Below are positions 1 to 7,721 of a DNA stretch of 64,000 nt, piece by piece. Source of the stretch: Pseudoneobacillus sp042683745 (GTDB taxonomy: Bacteria; Bacillota; Bacilli; Bacillales; Cytobacillaceae); NCBI RefSeq assembly GCF_042683745.1, contig NZ_JBHUJX010000025.1:558001-622000 (forward strand), in the 5' to 3' direction. A model generated the notes under the pieces. That model was not told where the DNA came from and ran no database searches. It was given only the letters and a program-made list of their open reading frames with translations. The first letter of the stretch is position 1, and each line of letters begins with the position of its first letter. A program made the position numbers and the translations under genes.

Positions 1-832
1 ATCGAATCGCTTGTTTTTCCTTCTCTCCACCATTGAATACGTAGAAAGTCGATTTCAACGGTAAAGTCACATCAGATTTATACCATGTTTCACCAAGAAT
101 TTCTGCTTTTGCTGGGATAATCGTTGGCTGCTCTTCCTTACCAATTGTACCCGATACTAGCAATTGCCCAGGAACAACATGATCAAATAGTTTTACCTTA
201 GCTTGTCCTTTTTCGACAAATATTTTTACGATGACCGCTTTTTTCTTAGCGACCAAATTTCTTGGACTTAAAAGCTTAGGTTTTTCAGGTTGATTTTTTT
301 CAACAACTTGAAAGTGGTAGGTCGTCCCTTTTAATTCCACACCGATCCAAGTCAATGCTTCGATTCGATCTGTTAATTTTTTTTGAATTGTATCAACATC
401 ATCAATATTGAATTGAAGCTTTCCTACATCTATTCCTAGTTTCGTTAGTTCTTTTCTAATTTGATGTTCAGTTGAAGGTTTTGCTCCTTTAATCTCAATC
501 CCCCATACCATATTTGATAGGAGGATCATGATAAGGATAAAACCAAGTGCTCCAACTAGGAATCCGCCATTACGAAACAATCTTTTCAAAAGAAATGGTG
601 CACCTTTTCTTTGCAGGAATTTAACTTTACAGTCAAATGACCGTTTTGCTTTACGTAAATGTTTAACATCGGATAATTTCATCTTAAAAAGAATTGTATC
701 GGTTCCCACCTTTTTGACATTCCAAATAACAAGCCCATTTCTTGTGAGGGAATTAATAAATCTTTCAATCCCTTTTCCAGTAACCTTTACAGTGACTATG
801 CCGGAATAAAATTCGATCCACTGATTCTTCAT
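1..832 (-). CDS. yqfD: Sporulation protein YqfD (3' end beyond window)
   Basis: Partial gene; the frame is open from an ATG at 832 to the window edge, giving 277 residues, and B. subtilis YqfD is about 400. The start follows a GGGGGAAG Shine-Dalgarno. The N-terminus begins MKNQWIEFYSG; a hydrophobic segment lies near residues 90-113 (FLVGALGFILIMILLSNMVW), followed by an extracytoplasmic-looking region. It lies directly downstream of yqfC, as in B. subtilis, where the pair belongs to the mother-cell sporulation regulon. The family is required for efficient sporulation but its biochemical role is not settled. Assignment rests on sequence resemblance and gene order. Confidence 0.88.
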   Translation of the reverse strand, partial: MKNQWIEFYSGIVTVKVTGKGIERFINSLTRNGLVIWNVKKVGTDTILFKMKLSDVKHLRKAKRSFDCKVKFLQRKGAPFLLKRLFRNGGFLVGALGFILIMILLSNMVWGIEIKGAKPSTEHQIRKELTKLGIDVGKLQFNIDDVDTIQKKLTDRIEALTWIGVELKGTTYHFQVVEKNQPEKPKLLSPRNLVAKKKAVIVKIFVEKGQAKVKLFDHVVPGQLLVSGTIGKEEQPTIIPAKAEILGETWYKSDVTLPLKSTFYVFNGGEKEKQAIR

Positions 833-847
833 TTTCTTCCCCCTGAA

Positions 848-1132
848 TTATTCGTTTAAATAAATGACATGATCTATTTTTCCTTCTAAGAGGATTTCCT
901 CTGGTAGTATAGTTTTGATAACAAATCCTTTTCCTTTTACAAGTAATTGACCTTGTTTCAATAAAAGGCGCAACTCTTGGTCAGAGAAGGTTAGAAGTCC
1001 ACGGTGATTTTCTATATAAATATGAATTTGTCCGATCATCGTAATTCGGGGTAAATCCATCATGACATCTTGAGGAAGATCCATTTTTTCTGTCATCCAT
1101 TTTCGGACCTTAAGTCCCCATCTTTTGGTCAT
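848..1132 (-). CDS. yqfC: Sporulation protein YqfC
   Basis: A 94-residue protein of the YqfC/YabP family. Members act during sporulation, probably in the mother cell; the molecular role is unclear. I chose the ATG at 1132 (MTKRWGLKVRKWM) because AAAGGGGG lies about ten bases upstream and the length matches the roughly 93-residue B. subtilis protein; a start at 1189 would add 19 residues and bury this ribosome binding site. The protein has a short beta-rich YabP-like core (ITMIGQIHIYIENHRG) and no membrane segment. It sits 15 bases ahead of yqfD and downstream of a yqfB-like gene. Confidence 0.9.
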   Translation of the reverse strand: MTKRWGLKVRKWMTEKMDLPQDVMMDLPRITMIGQIHIYIENHRGLLTFSDQELRLLLKQGQLLVKGKGFVIKTILPEEILLEGKIDHVIYLNE

Positions 1133-1194
1133 AAAAAAAGAACCCCCTTTCATCTCAAATGTATGAGATAAAAGGAGGTAATAGAACATTAACC

Positions 1195-1659
1195 TTATTT
1201 TTTAGCTATTCTTCTTGTTGAATGAGATTTTAGAGCTCTTGGTGGTCCAAGAATTTCCGCCCAAATAACCCCCTCAATCACATTATCTTTTTTAGGAGTA
1301 AAGTCAAAATCCTCCCCATTTTTTTCAATTTCCGAAATGATTTCTTTTCGTTTTTCTCTTTGCTGACTAGTATGTTTTATAGAAGTAATTTTTTCATTTT
1401 GAATACTTTTTTCAGAAACTTCCTTCCTATCTTCGTACTTCTCCAGCCTTTTCTCTTTTTTCATACTTGGTTTCGAGTCGGAACGTAAAATTTCTGGTTG
1501 GTTTTCATGAACTATTGGTGGAAAGTCTCTCCCTTTTTTCCATTCCGTTTGTTTTGTTCGTGAATGATCATTATTCGATTCCTTTAATTTTTTTAAAACG
1601 GAAGTAATCGCTCCAATAATAAAGAGAAAAACCACCCAATTGTCAAAGATAAAATCCAA
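1195..1659 (-). CDS. YqfB-like membrane-anchored hypothetical protein
   Basis: A 154-residue protein with one N-terminal hydrophobic segment (about residues 6-22, WVVFLFIIGAITSVL) followed by a very charged, Lys/Glu-rich and probably disordered tail, ending in a slightly conserved block (NVIEGVIWAEILGPPRA, about 125-141). Position between floA and yqfC matches B. subtilis yqfB, of unknown function. The topology suggests a small membrane-anchored protein with a cytoplasmic tail. No catalytic motif is visible. It might relate to the neighbouring flotillin or to sporulation, but the sequence does not decide that. Confidence 0.75.
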   Translation of the reverse strand: MDFIFDNWVVFLFIIGAITSVLKKLKESNNDHSRTKQTEWKKGRDFPPIVHENQPEILRSDSKPSMKKEKRLEKYEDRKEVSEKSIQNEKITSIKHTSQQREKRKEIISEIEKNGEDFDFTPKKDNVIEGVIWAEILGPPRALKSHSTRRIAKK

Positions 1660-1691
1660 AAGGGAAACCTCCCTTCTTCGCTAAAATAAAT

Positions 1692-2690
1692 CTATTTATT
1701 TCTGTCATCATCTTTTTTATCACTAGACAATTTGCCGATTGAACCTCTCATATCGGTATCTGCTGAAATATTTTGGATATTCATATAATCCATGACACCA
1801 ATATTTCCAGATTTTAAAGCTTCCGCCATAGCCAAAGGAACCGTAGCTTCTGCTTCTACTACTTTTGCACGCATTTCTTGTACTTTCGCCTTCATTTCTT
1901 GTTCTTGGGCTACCGCCATTGCACGGCGTTCTTCTGCTTTTGCTTGAGCAATTTTTTTATCTGCTTCTGCTTGTTCCGTTTGTAATTCTGCACCGATATT
2001 TTTACCGATATCTACATCCGCAATATCAATCGATAGAATTTCAAATGCTGTTCCTGCATCTAAACCTTTAGAAAGAACTGTTTGTGAGATCATATCTGGG
2101 TTTTCCAATACTTTTTTATGATTATCCGATCCCCCGATCGTTGATACAATCCCTTCCCCAACACGGGCAACAATCGTTTCCTCACCAGCACCACCTACTA
2201 ATCGTTCAATATTAGCACGAACAGTGATTCTAGCTTTAGCTTTCACTTCAATTCCATCCATAGCCACACCCGCGATAAACGGAGTCTCTATTACTTTTGG
2301 GTTAACACTCATTTGAACAGCTTCCAACACATCTCGACCAGCTAAGTCGATTGCTGCACATCTTTCAAAGGTTAACTCAATATTGGCTCTATGTGCGGCA
2401 ATTAAAGCGTTTACAACTCTGTCTACGTTACCACCAGCTAAATAATGACTTTCCAATTGATTAATTGTTACATTCAAGCCCGCTTTATGAGCCTTAATCA
2501 ATGGGTTAATCACTCGACTTGGTGTCACTCGGCGAAGTCTCATACCTACAAGCGTAAATATATTTACCCTTACACCAGCTGCCAATGCTGAAATCCAAAG
2601 CATTACTGGGACAAATGTTAATAATACAGAAAGCAGAATGAAGCCAATAACAATAATAATAATGAAAAATGCTAAACTCGGATCAATCAT
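1692..2690 (-). CDS. floA: Flotillin-like protein FloA
   Basis: A 332-residue flotillin-like SPFH-domain protein (formerly YqfA). FloA organises functional membrane microdomains and influences membrane fluidity, signalling and secretion in Bacillus. The N-terminus (about 7-41) is a long hydrophobic hairpin running into FVPVMLWISALAAGV. An SPFH core follows to about residue 235, then an Ala/Glu/Lys-rich coiled coil (about 238-295) of the kind that drives oligomerisation. The ATG at 2690 has GGAGGAA upstream and overlaps the last 8 bases of the NfeD gene, so the two are translationally coupled; flotillin-NfeD pairing is a well-known arrangement. Confidence 0.95.
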   Translation of the reverse strand: MIDPSLAFFIIIIVIGFILLSVLLTFVPVMLWISALAAGVRVNIFTLVGMRLRRVTPSRVINPLIKAHKAGLNVTINQLESHYLAGGNVDRVVNALIAAHRANIELTFERCAAIDLAGRDVLEAVQMSVNPKVIETPFIAGVAMDGIEVKAKARITVRANIERLVGGAGEETIVARVGEGIVSTIGGSDNHKKVLENPDMISQTVLSKGLDAGTAFEILSIDIADVDIGKNIGAELQTEQAEADKKIAQAKAEERRAMAVAQEQEMKAKVQEMRAKVVEAEATVPLAMAEALKSGNIGVMDYMNIQNISADTDMRGSIGKLSSDKKDDDRNK

Positions 2691-3432
2691 TTTCTTCCTC
2701 CTTTGTTTCTCTAAATTCCCTTACGACAATCCTTGAACCTTCAACCTTAACAACCTTAATAAGCTGATCCTTTTGTATGAAGGCTCCTTCGCTAACGGCA
2801 TCAACAATTTCTTCATTTATCATAATCTTTCCAGCTGGACGAAGCTGGGTTAAGGTAGTTCCCTTCCTACCAATCAACTCGGTTCTATTCACATTGGAAA
2901 CATATCCTTGTTCCGTTGTAGTAGAATCGGTTAAGATGATTTTTTTGAAAATACTCATTTTTCTCCCCAACACCTTTATCATGAAAATAGACGCAATGAT
3001 TGAAATGAAAAGTGCGATTACTATCGATATCCCCATATGAATTATATTATCACTAGCCAAAAATAAGCTTGCTAACATAGCGGCAAGACCAATGATACCA
3101 ATAATTCCACCAGGTAAAAAAAGTTCTAATAAGATAAGTGCAAATCCGATAATAAAAAGAAAAATCATTTCATATCCAATTAGACCTTCTACAAGATGGC
3201 CATAGAAAAATAATGAAAATGCAGAAAGCCCGAGAAATCCTGAAAAACCAAATCCCGGAGAATAAAGTTCAAGCACAAGTCCTAGACAACCTATGGATAA
3301 AAGTATCGTGATTACGATAGGATTGGTTAAGAAACTTCCTATATGTCGTAGTGAACTTTCATCAAATAGAATACTCAATGAAAAGCAGGTAATAATAAGC
3401 AGAAAAAAGAGTAATACCCCTTTAATTCTCAT
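2683..3432 (-). CDS. Short NfeD-family membrane protein (YqeZ position)
   Basis: A 249-residue NfeD protein: an N-terminal hydrophobic segment (about 5-24), then several membrane helices (about 38-155, with the LELYSPGFG and LELFLPGGIIG motifs typical of NfeD) and a C-terminal OB-fold-like domain (about 175-240). B. subtilis YqeZ in this position is about 437 residues because it carries an additional N-terminal ClpP-like serine protease domain; that domain is absent here, and the 5' end has its own strong GGGGGGAAGAAG ribosome binding site with no upstream remnant visible. NfeD proteins partner flotillins; the overlap with floA supports that role. Confidence 0.88.
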   Translation of the reverse strand: MRIKGVLLFFLLIITCFSLSILFDESSLRHIGSFLTNPIVITILLSIGCLGLVLELYSPGFGFSGFLGLSAFSLFFYGHLVEGLIGYEMIFLFIIGFALILLELFLPGGIIGIIGLAAMLASLFLASDNIIHMGISIVIALFISIIASIFMIKVLGRKMSIFKKIILTDSTTTEQGYVSNVNRTELIGRKGTTLTQLRPAGKIMINEEIVDAVSEGAFIQKDQLIKVVKVEGSRIVVREFRETKEEEND

Positions 3433-3554
3433 CTTCTTCCCCCCTTTCTTTTGTCTTACTTTTAAATACGAATGAAAAGAGTGAAAGTTTCATTTTTTCG
3501 TTTAAGAAATTTAAATACTCGGATGTGATCAACACATTAGCAATGTATGGTTCA

Positions 3555-3585
3555 CGTCCAGCTCCAGCGCCAAGCCCTATGCTTT
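3555..3585. repeat. Fragment of a dispersed Bacillus intergenic repeat
   Basis: The stretch GTCCAGCTCCAGCGCCAAGC in the yqeY-NfeD spacer resembles one end of a GC-rich intergenic repeat that recurs in Bacillaceae genomes. Related pieces lie at about 6563-6715 and 46119-46175 in this window. It does not resemble the surrounding AT-rich spacer. Confidence 0.5.
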
Positions 3586-3602
3586 TGTTCATTCTTTTTA
3601 AA

Positions 3603-3633
3603 AAGACCGCAAGCATAATGCTTGCGGTCTTTG
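3603..3633 (-). terminator. Terminator of rpsU-yqeY
   Basis: A perfect 14-bp stem (AAAGACCGCAAGCA pairing with its complement) with a three-base loop directly after yqeY, followed on the minus strand by a run of T. Confidence 0.9.
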
Positions 3634-3641
3634 ATGTTTAG

Positions 3642-4088
3642 TTATGAAAGGTGTTGTTGTACAAGTTTATTTACTAGTGATCCATCAGCCTTACCTTTAA
3701 CTTTCGGCATGATGGCAGACATCACTTTACCCATATCCGCTTTTGAAGTGGCACCAACTTCTACTACTGCTTCTTTTACAATATTAGCGATTTCCTCTTC
3801 AGAAAGTTGTTTTGGCATGTATAACTCAACTACTGTTATTTCTTGTCGTAGTTTTTCTACAAGGTCATTACGACCAGCTTTATCAAATTCATGGAGGGAG
3901 TCTTTGCGTTGTTTCATTTCGCGAGATAGGACCGTTAGCTCTTCTTCTTCAGAAAGCTCCTGCTTGCCAAGCATAATTGCTTCGTTTTGCATCGTAGCTT
4001 TGATCATCCGAATAACGGAGAGCTTGTCTTTTTCTTTGTTTTTCATCGCTTGCTTCATATCATTATTTAAACGCTCGAGAAGACTCAT
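3642..4088 (-). CDS. yqeY: YqeY / GatB-tail domain protein
   Basis: A 148-residue protein of the YqeY family, related to the C-terminal tRNA-binding tail of GatB. The family is thought to bind tRNA or act near amidotransferases, but no reaction has been shown. I placed the start at 4088 (MSLLERLNNDMKQ) because GAGAGG is then at correct spacing and the length equals that of B. subtilis YqeY; an ATG three codons upstream sits only three bases from the same site. It is immediately downstream of rpsU in an rpsU-yqeY operon that ends in a strong terminator. Confidence 0.93.
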   Translation of the reverse strand: MSLLERLNNDMKQAMKNKEKDKLSVIRMIKATMQNEAIMLGKQELSEEEELTVLSREMKQRKDSLHEFDKAGRNDLVEKLRQEITVVELYMPKQLSEEEIANIVKEAVVEVGATSKADMGKVMSAIMPKVKGKADGSLVNKLVQQHLS

Positions 4089-4103
4089 TACATACACCCT
4101 CTC

Positions 4104-4277
4104 TTACCACTTACGTTTTCTTGCAGCCTCAGACTTCTTCTTACGTTTTACACTCGGCTTTTCGTAGAATTCGCGCTTTCTAGCTTCTTGTATAGTACCA
4201 GATTTAGATACCGTACGTTTGAAGCGACGAAGAGCATCTTCAAGCGATTCGTTTTTGCGAACGACAGTTTTAGACAT
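4104..4277 (-). CDS. rpsU: 30S ribosomal protein S21
   Basis: A 57-residue basic protein beginning MSKTVVRKNESLEDALRRF and ending in a Lys/Arg-rich tail, the full length of Firmicute bS21. It binds the 30S platform near the 3' end of 16S rRNA and affects initiation. The start at 4277 follows GGAGGGAAAGAGA; a longer frame from 4316 would not match bS21. A consensus-like sigma-A promoter precedes it and yqeY follows after 15 bases. Confidence 0.97.
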   Translation of the reverse strand: MSKTVVRKNESLEDALRRFKRTVSKSGTIQEARKREFYEKPSVKRKKKSEAARKRKW

Positions 4278-4331
4278 TCTCTTTCCCTCCCTCCGAACAC
4301 AACACACTAACATCAAACAATGTACCTTACG

Positions 4332-4360
4332 ATTATAATATAACAGTGAAACAAGGTCAA
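4332..4360 (-). promoter_or_regulatory. Sigma-A promoter of rpsU-yqeY
   Basis: On the minus strand TTGACC (4355-4360) and TATAAT (4332-4337) are separated by 17 bases, about 55 bases upstream of the rpsU start. Confidence 0.85.
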
Positions 4361-4419
4361 CTGTAATTAAAACGTATTCGCGTTGTAATTTATCTCCTTA
4401 TTTCTACAAAAAACTACAT

Positions 4420-5775
4420 TTATATAGCTGCCTTTTCTTTTAAAGAGACATTTTCATCTAATACCCGAACAAACTGCCCCTCATTATAAGGATATCCTGC
4501 CTTCTCGATTTTTACTTTAACAATTTTTCCTATCATTTCTTCATTTCCTGGAAAAATAACTTTTAAGTAATTATCAGTATAACCCTCTAACAATCCTTCT
4601 GCTTCGCCGTTTTTGAAAACGTCCTCTGGTATCACTTCTAGCACTTCATCTTCAAACTGTGATGCATACTCTTTTGCTAATTGATCAGAAAGAGAAATTA
4701 AGCGATGGACACGTTCATTTTTGACTTCCTCATCAACTTGCTCATCCATACGAGCAGCTGGTGTTCCAGTACGTTTTGAATATGGAAAAACATGTAATTC
4801 TGAAAATTTATGTGTTTTTATAAAATTATAAGTCTCCATGAATTCTTCTTCTGTTTCGCCAGGGAAACCAACGATGACATCAGAAGTAACCGCCAGTCCA
4901 GGTAGGACTTCTTTCAATCGATCCAAACGTTCACCAAAGAATTCCATCGTATATTTACGACGCATTCTTTTTAAAACAGAATTTGATCCTGATTGTATAG
5001 GAATATGCAAATGACGAACGATAATATTGGATTCATTTATGACTTCAATCACTTCATCTGTGATTTGGCTTGCTTCAATAGATGAAATACGAAGACGTTC
5101 AAGCCCAGTTACTTTTGCCTCTAAGTCCTTAAGAAGCATAGCCAAATTGTAATCCTTCAAATCTTCCCCATATCCACCTGTATGAATGCCTGTTAACACA
5201 ATCTCTTTATAACCCGCATCTACTAATTGCTGTGCTTGATTAACGACTTCTTTTGGATCACGAGATCTCATTAAACCACGAGCCCAAGGAATAATACAGA
5301 AGGTACAGAAATTATTGCAACCTTCTTGAATTTTTAATGAGGCACGAGTACGATCGGTAAACGCTGGAACATCTAACTCTTCATAAACTCGGTTTTTCAT
5401 AATATTACGAACACCATTAATTGGCTGTCGTTCGTTTTTATATTGTTCAATATAGTCAAGCATTTTAACACGATCTTGGGTACCTACAACGACATCCACA
5501 CCAGGTATTGCCATGATTTCAGCTGGTGATGTTTGTGCATAACATCCAGTTACACAAATAACTGCATCTGGATTTTTTCTTACTGCACGACGAATCACTT
5601 GACGACTTTTTTTATCCCCTGTATTTGTAACCGTACAAGTATTAATAATATAAACATCTGATGACGATTCAAATTCGACTCGTTCATAGCCCTCTTGTTT
5701 AAAAAGCTGCCAGATGGCTTCTGTTTCATAATGGTTTACTTTACATCCTAATGTATGAAAAGCAACTGTTGGCAT
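4420..5775 (-). CDS. mtaB: tRNA t6A37 methylthiotransferase MtaB
   Basis: A 451-residue radical-SAM methylthiotransferase (YqeV) that converts t6A to ms2t6A at position 37 of tRNAs reading ANN codons. Three cysteines for the N-terminal 4Fe-4S cluster are visible (Cys11 in LGCKVN, Cys47 in NTCTVT, Cys78 in TGCYA), and the radical-SAM triad is Cys153, Cys157, Cys160 (EGCNNFCTFC). A TRAM-like domain occupies about residues 370-440. It is the last gene of the dnaK operon, 6 bases after rsmE, with GAGGTG before its ATG. Confidence 0.95.
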   Translation of the reverse strand: MPTVAFHTLGCKVNHYETEAIWQLFKQEGYERVEFESSSDVYIINTCTVTNTGDKKSRQVIRRAVRKNPDAVICVTGCYAQTSPAEIMAIPGVDVVVGTQDRVKMLDYIEQYKNERQPINGVRNIMKNRVYEELDVPAFTDRTRASLKIQEGCNNFCTFCIIPWARGLMRSRDPKEVVNQAQQLVDAGYKEIVLTGIHTGGYGEDLKDYNLAMLLKDLEAKVTGLERLRISSIEASQITDEVIEVINESNIIVRHLHIPIQSGSNSVLKRMRRKYTMEFFGERLDRLKEVLPGLAVTSDVIVGFPGETEEEFMETYNFIKTHKFSELHVFPYSKRTGTPAARMDEQVDEEVKNERVHRLISLSDQLAKEYASQFEDEVLEVIPEDVFKNGEAEGLLEGYTDNYLKVIFPGNEEMIGKIVKVKIEKAGYPYNEGQFVRVLDENVSLKEKAAI

Positions 5776-5781
5776 GATAAA

Positions 5782-6531
5782 TCACCTCGATAATTCAAAA
5801 TGATAGGAAACAGCTGATAATAAATATAAAGGAGCTGTTTCTGTTCTTAATATTCTTGGACCTAGTCCACATAATTGAAAACCATGCTCCTGTAGAAGGC
5901 CTACCTCATTAGAAGTTAAACCACCTTCAGGACCAAAGACAACGATCAAGGATTGTTGATCTTTTAATTTTTGTAGCGATTTTGCTAATATTGAAGTTTC
6001 GCCTTTTCGTGACTCTTCTTCAAAAGCGACAAGTTTACATTCAAAACCTTCACTTAAGGCAATTAATGATTGCAAATCTACTGGCTCATGAACACCTGGA
6101 ATCTTATGTCGATGAGATTGTTCAGCAGCTTCTTTTGCAATTTTTTGCCATCTTTCGACTTTTTTTTCAGCCTTTTTATTGTCCCATTTCACAATTGAAC
6201 GGGCTGCAGTAAAAGGGATAAATTGATTGGCACCAAGTTCTGTCCCTTTTTGTATAATCCATTCCAGCTTATCCCCTTTAGGCAGACCACTCGCAATGAC
6301 CACACGAATCGGTAATTCGGAAGTTCCTTCTTCCCATTTTACTACATCACATTGAACGAATTCATCGGTAATTTCTGCAATTGTGCAAATCCCTGATTGA
6401 CCTGAAGAGTTCACACAAACAAGTTGATCCCCTTCAGACATTCTCATGACTCGAACAATATGATGATAGTCGTCACCTGTAATCACAACTTGTCCATTTG
6501 TATTTATATCGAAGGAAAAGTAACGTTGCAT
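5782..6531 (-). CDS. rsmE: 16S rRNA m3U1498 methyltransferase RsmE
   Basis: A 249-residue SPOUT-class methyltransferase (YqeU) that methylates N3 of U1498 in 16S rRNA. The N-terminal PUA-like RNA-binding part (about 1-70) is followed by the knotted SAM domain with FGPEGGLTSNE (about 198) and the terminal LGPRILRTETAPLYLLSA motif typical of RsmE. It lies between prmA and mtaB in the heat-shock operon, but 230 bases after prmA with a terminator and a repeat in between, so it may depend on readthrough or its own promoter. The ribosome binding site is weak. Confidence 0.94.
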   Translation of the reverse strand: MQRYFSFDINTNGQVVITGDDYHHIVRVMRMSEGDQLVCVNSSGQSGICTIAEITDEFVQCDVVKWEEGTSELPIRVVIASGLPKGDKLEWIIQKGTELGANQFIPFTAARSIVKWDNKKAEKKVERWQKIAKEAAEQSHRHKIPGVHEPVDLQSLIALSEGFECKLVAFEEESRKGETSILAKSLQKLKDQQSLIVVFGPEGGLTSNEVGLLQEHGFQLCGLGPRILRTETAPLYLLSAVSYHFELSR

Positions 6532-6562
6532 TTACCACACACCCAATCTAATATTGTAAGAA

Positions 6563-6715
6563 AAGCGGGAAGCGCCTTGATCAGCCCCGAAAAGCAAATG
6601 CTTCGAAACCCAGAAAGTCGTTCTTTGACTTTTGGGGTTTCGAACATTTGACCTCGAGGGTCAGAACGCTTGCGCTAGACATTTTTCGAAGTCCGAAAAT
6701 GTTGTGCTTTCTTAA
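6563..6715. repeat. Dispersed intergenic repeat element, structured
   Basis: About 150 bases between prmA and rsmE, more GC-rich than usual spacers, beginning near GGAAGCGCCTTGATCAGCCC and ending near GCGCTAGACATTTTTCGAAG. It contains internal inverted repeats: TTCGAAACCC pairing with GGGTTTCGAA (about 6602-6642), and ACATTTTTCG with CCGAAAATGT near 6680-6703. Its right end matches sequence at 46119-46150. This looks like a copy of a repeat common in Bacillaceae spacers, not a gene. Confidence 0.65.
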
Positions 6716-6734
6716 CTTGTAAAAAACACAGAAA

Positions 6735-6753
6735 AAAGGGGAAGATCCCCTTT
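6735..6753 (-). terminator. Terminator after prmA
   Basis: Stem AAAGGGGA with its complement and a three-base loop, just downstream of the prmA stop and followed by T-rich sequence on the minus strand. It lies inside the classical seven-gene dnaK operon, between prmA and rsmE. Confidence 0.8.
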
Positions 6754-6763
6754 CTTTAGAAAA

Positions 6764-7702
6764 TTAGATTCTTTTTGCGATTAAAGCAACCCAATCTTCC
6801 ATCAATAGTGTTTCGATAATTTCAAATCCAGAATTTGTTAGTGCATCCTTCACATCTTGTTTTTTCTGTTGGATGATACCCGAGGTAATAAAATAGCCGT
6901 CCTTTTTAATAATTCTTGCGGCTTCATCTGTGAATCGAACAATGACTTCAGCTAAAATATTGGCAACAATTCCATCTACTTCTTCCTCTACCCCATTAAG
7001 AAGATTTTTTTGCGAAACTTCTACAATATCTTGAACCTTATTAAGTTCGATATTCATTTTTGCTGTTGTCACAGCTACTTCATCAAGATCATAAGCTGAG
7101 ATTTTACTTGCTCCAAGCATTGCTGCAGCAATACTTAGTACGCCTGATCCAGTCCCAACATCAATGACTTTATCGCCCTTTTTAACCGTTCTTTCTAAAG
7201 CCTGGATACACATAACTGTAGTGGGATGTGTTCCTGTTCCAAAAGCCATACCTGGATCAAGTTCTATAATAAGCTCATCACTGTGAACAGGTGTATATTC
7301 TTCCCAAGTCGGTACAATCGTAAATTTTTCAGAAATTTTCACAGGATGATAGTATTTTTTCCACGCTGTTGCCCATTCCTCTTCATTTACTTCACTTATA
7401 CTAACTTTATTTAATCCAATATCAATATTATGCAGAATTAGACCATTGATCGCCTCTTTTATGCCATCAACCGTTTCACCTAAAAAACTATTTAACGGGA
7501 TATAAGCTTTAATGATTACACCTTCATCAGGATAATCCTTTGGATCAAGTTGGTAGATCTCACCAAACTGGTCTTCCCTTTCTTTCGTTAAGTCAAATGG
7601 ATCTTCAATTACTACACCACTAGCCCCTGCCTCATGCAGTATATTCGAAATTGGTTCAATCGCTTCATTTGTCGTATGAATGCTAATTTCTGACCATTTC
7701 AC
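6764..7702 (-). CDS. prmA: Ribosomal protein L11 methyltransferase PrmA
   Basis: A 312-residue SAM-dependent methyltransferase that methylates ribosomal protein L11. An N-terminal L11-recognition domain (to about 120) precedes the Rossmann-fold domain with motif I VIDVGTGSGVLSIAA (about 178) and a preceding DPGMAFGTGTHPTT typical of PrmA. I chose the GTG at 7702 (residues VKWSEISIHTT) because it gives the family length, follows GGAG by nine bases and leaves 19 bases after dnaJ; a start at 7741 would overlap dnaJ. Confidence 0.93.
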   Translation of the reverse strand: MKWSEISIHTTNEAIEPISNILHEAGASGVVIEDPFDLTKEREDQFGEIYQLDPKDYPDEGVIIKAYIPLNSFLGETVDGIKEAINGLILHNIDIGLNKVSISEVNEEEWATAWKKYYHPVKISEKFTIVPTWEEYTPVHSDELIIELDPGMAFGTGTHPTTVMCIQALERTVKKGDKVIDVGTGSGVLSIAAAMLGASKISAYDLDEVAVTTAKMNIELNKVQDIVEVSQKNLLNGVEEEVDGIVANILAEVIVRFTDEAARIIKKDGYFITSGIIQQKKQDVKDALTNSGFEIIETLLMEDWVALIAKRI

Positions 7703-7721
7703 ATCCGCCAACTCCAATCCT

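Noticed and set aside
3622..4167. 181-codon plus-strand ORF opposite yqeY
   Set aside because: It is antisense to yqeY and the end of rpsU, which are conserved and have proper ribosome binding sites; its serine-rich product has no family features.
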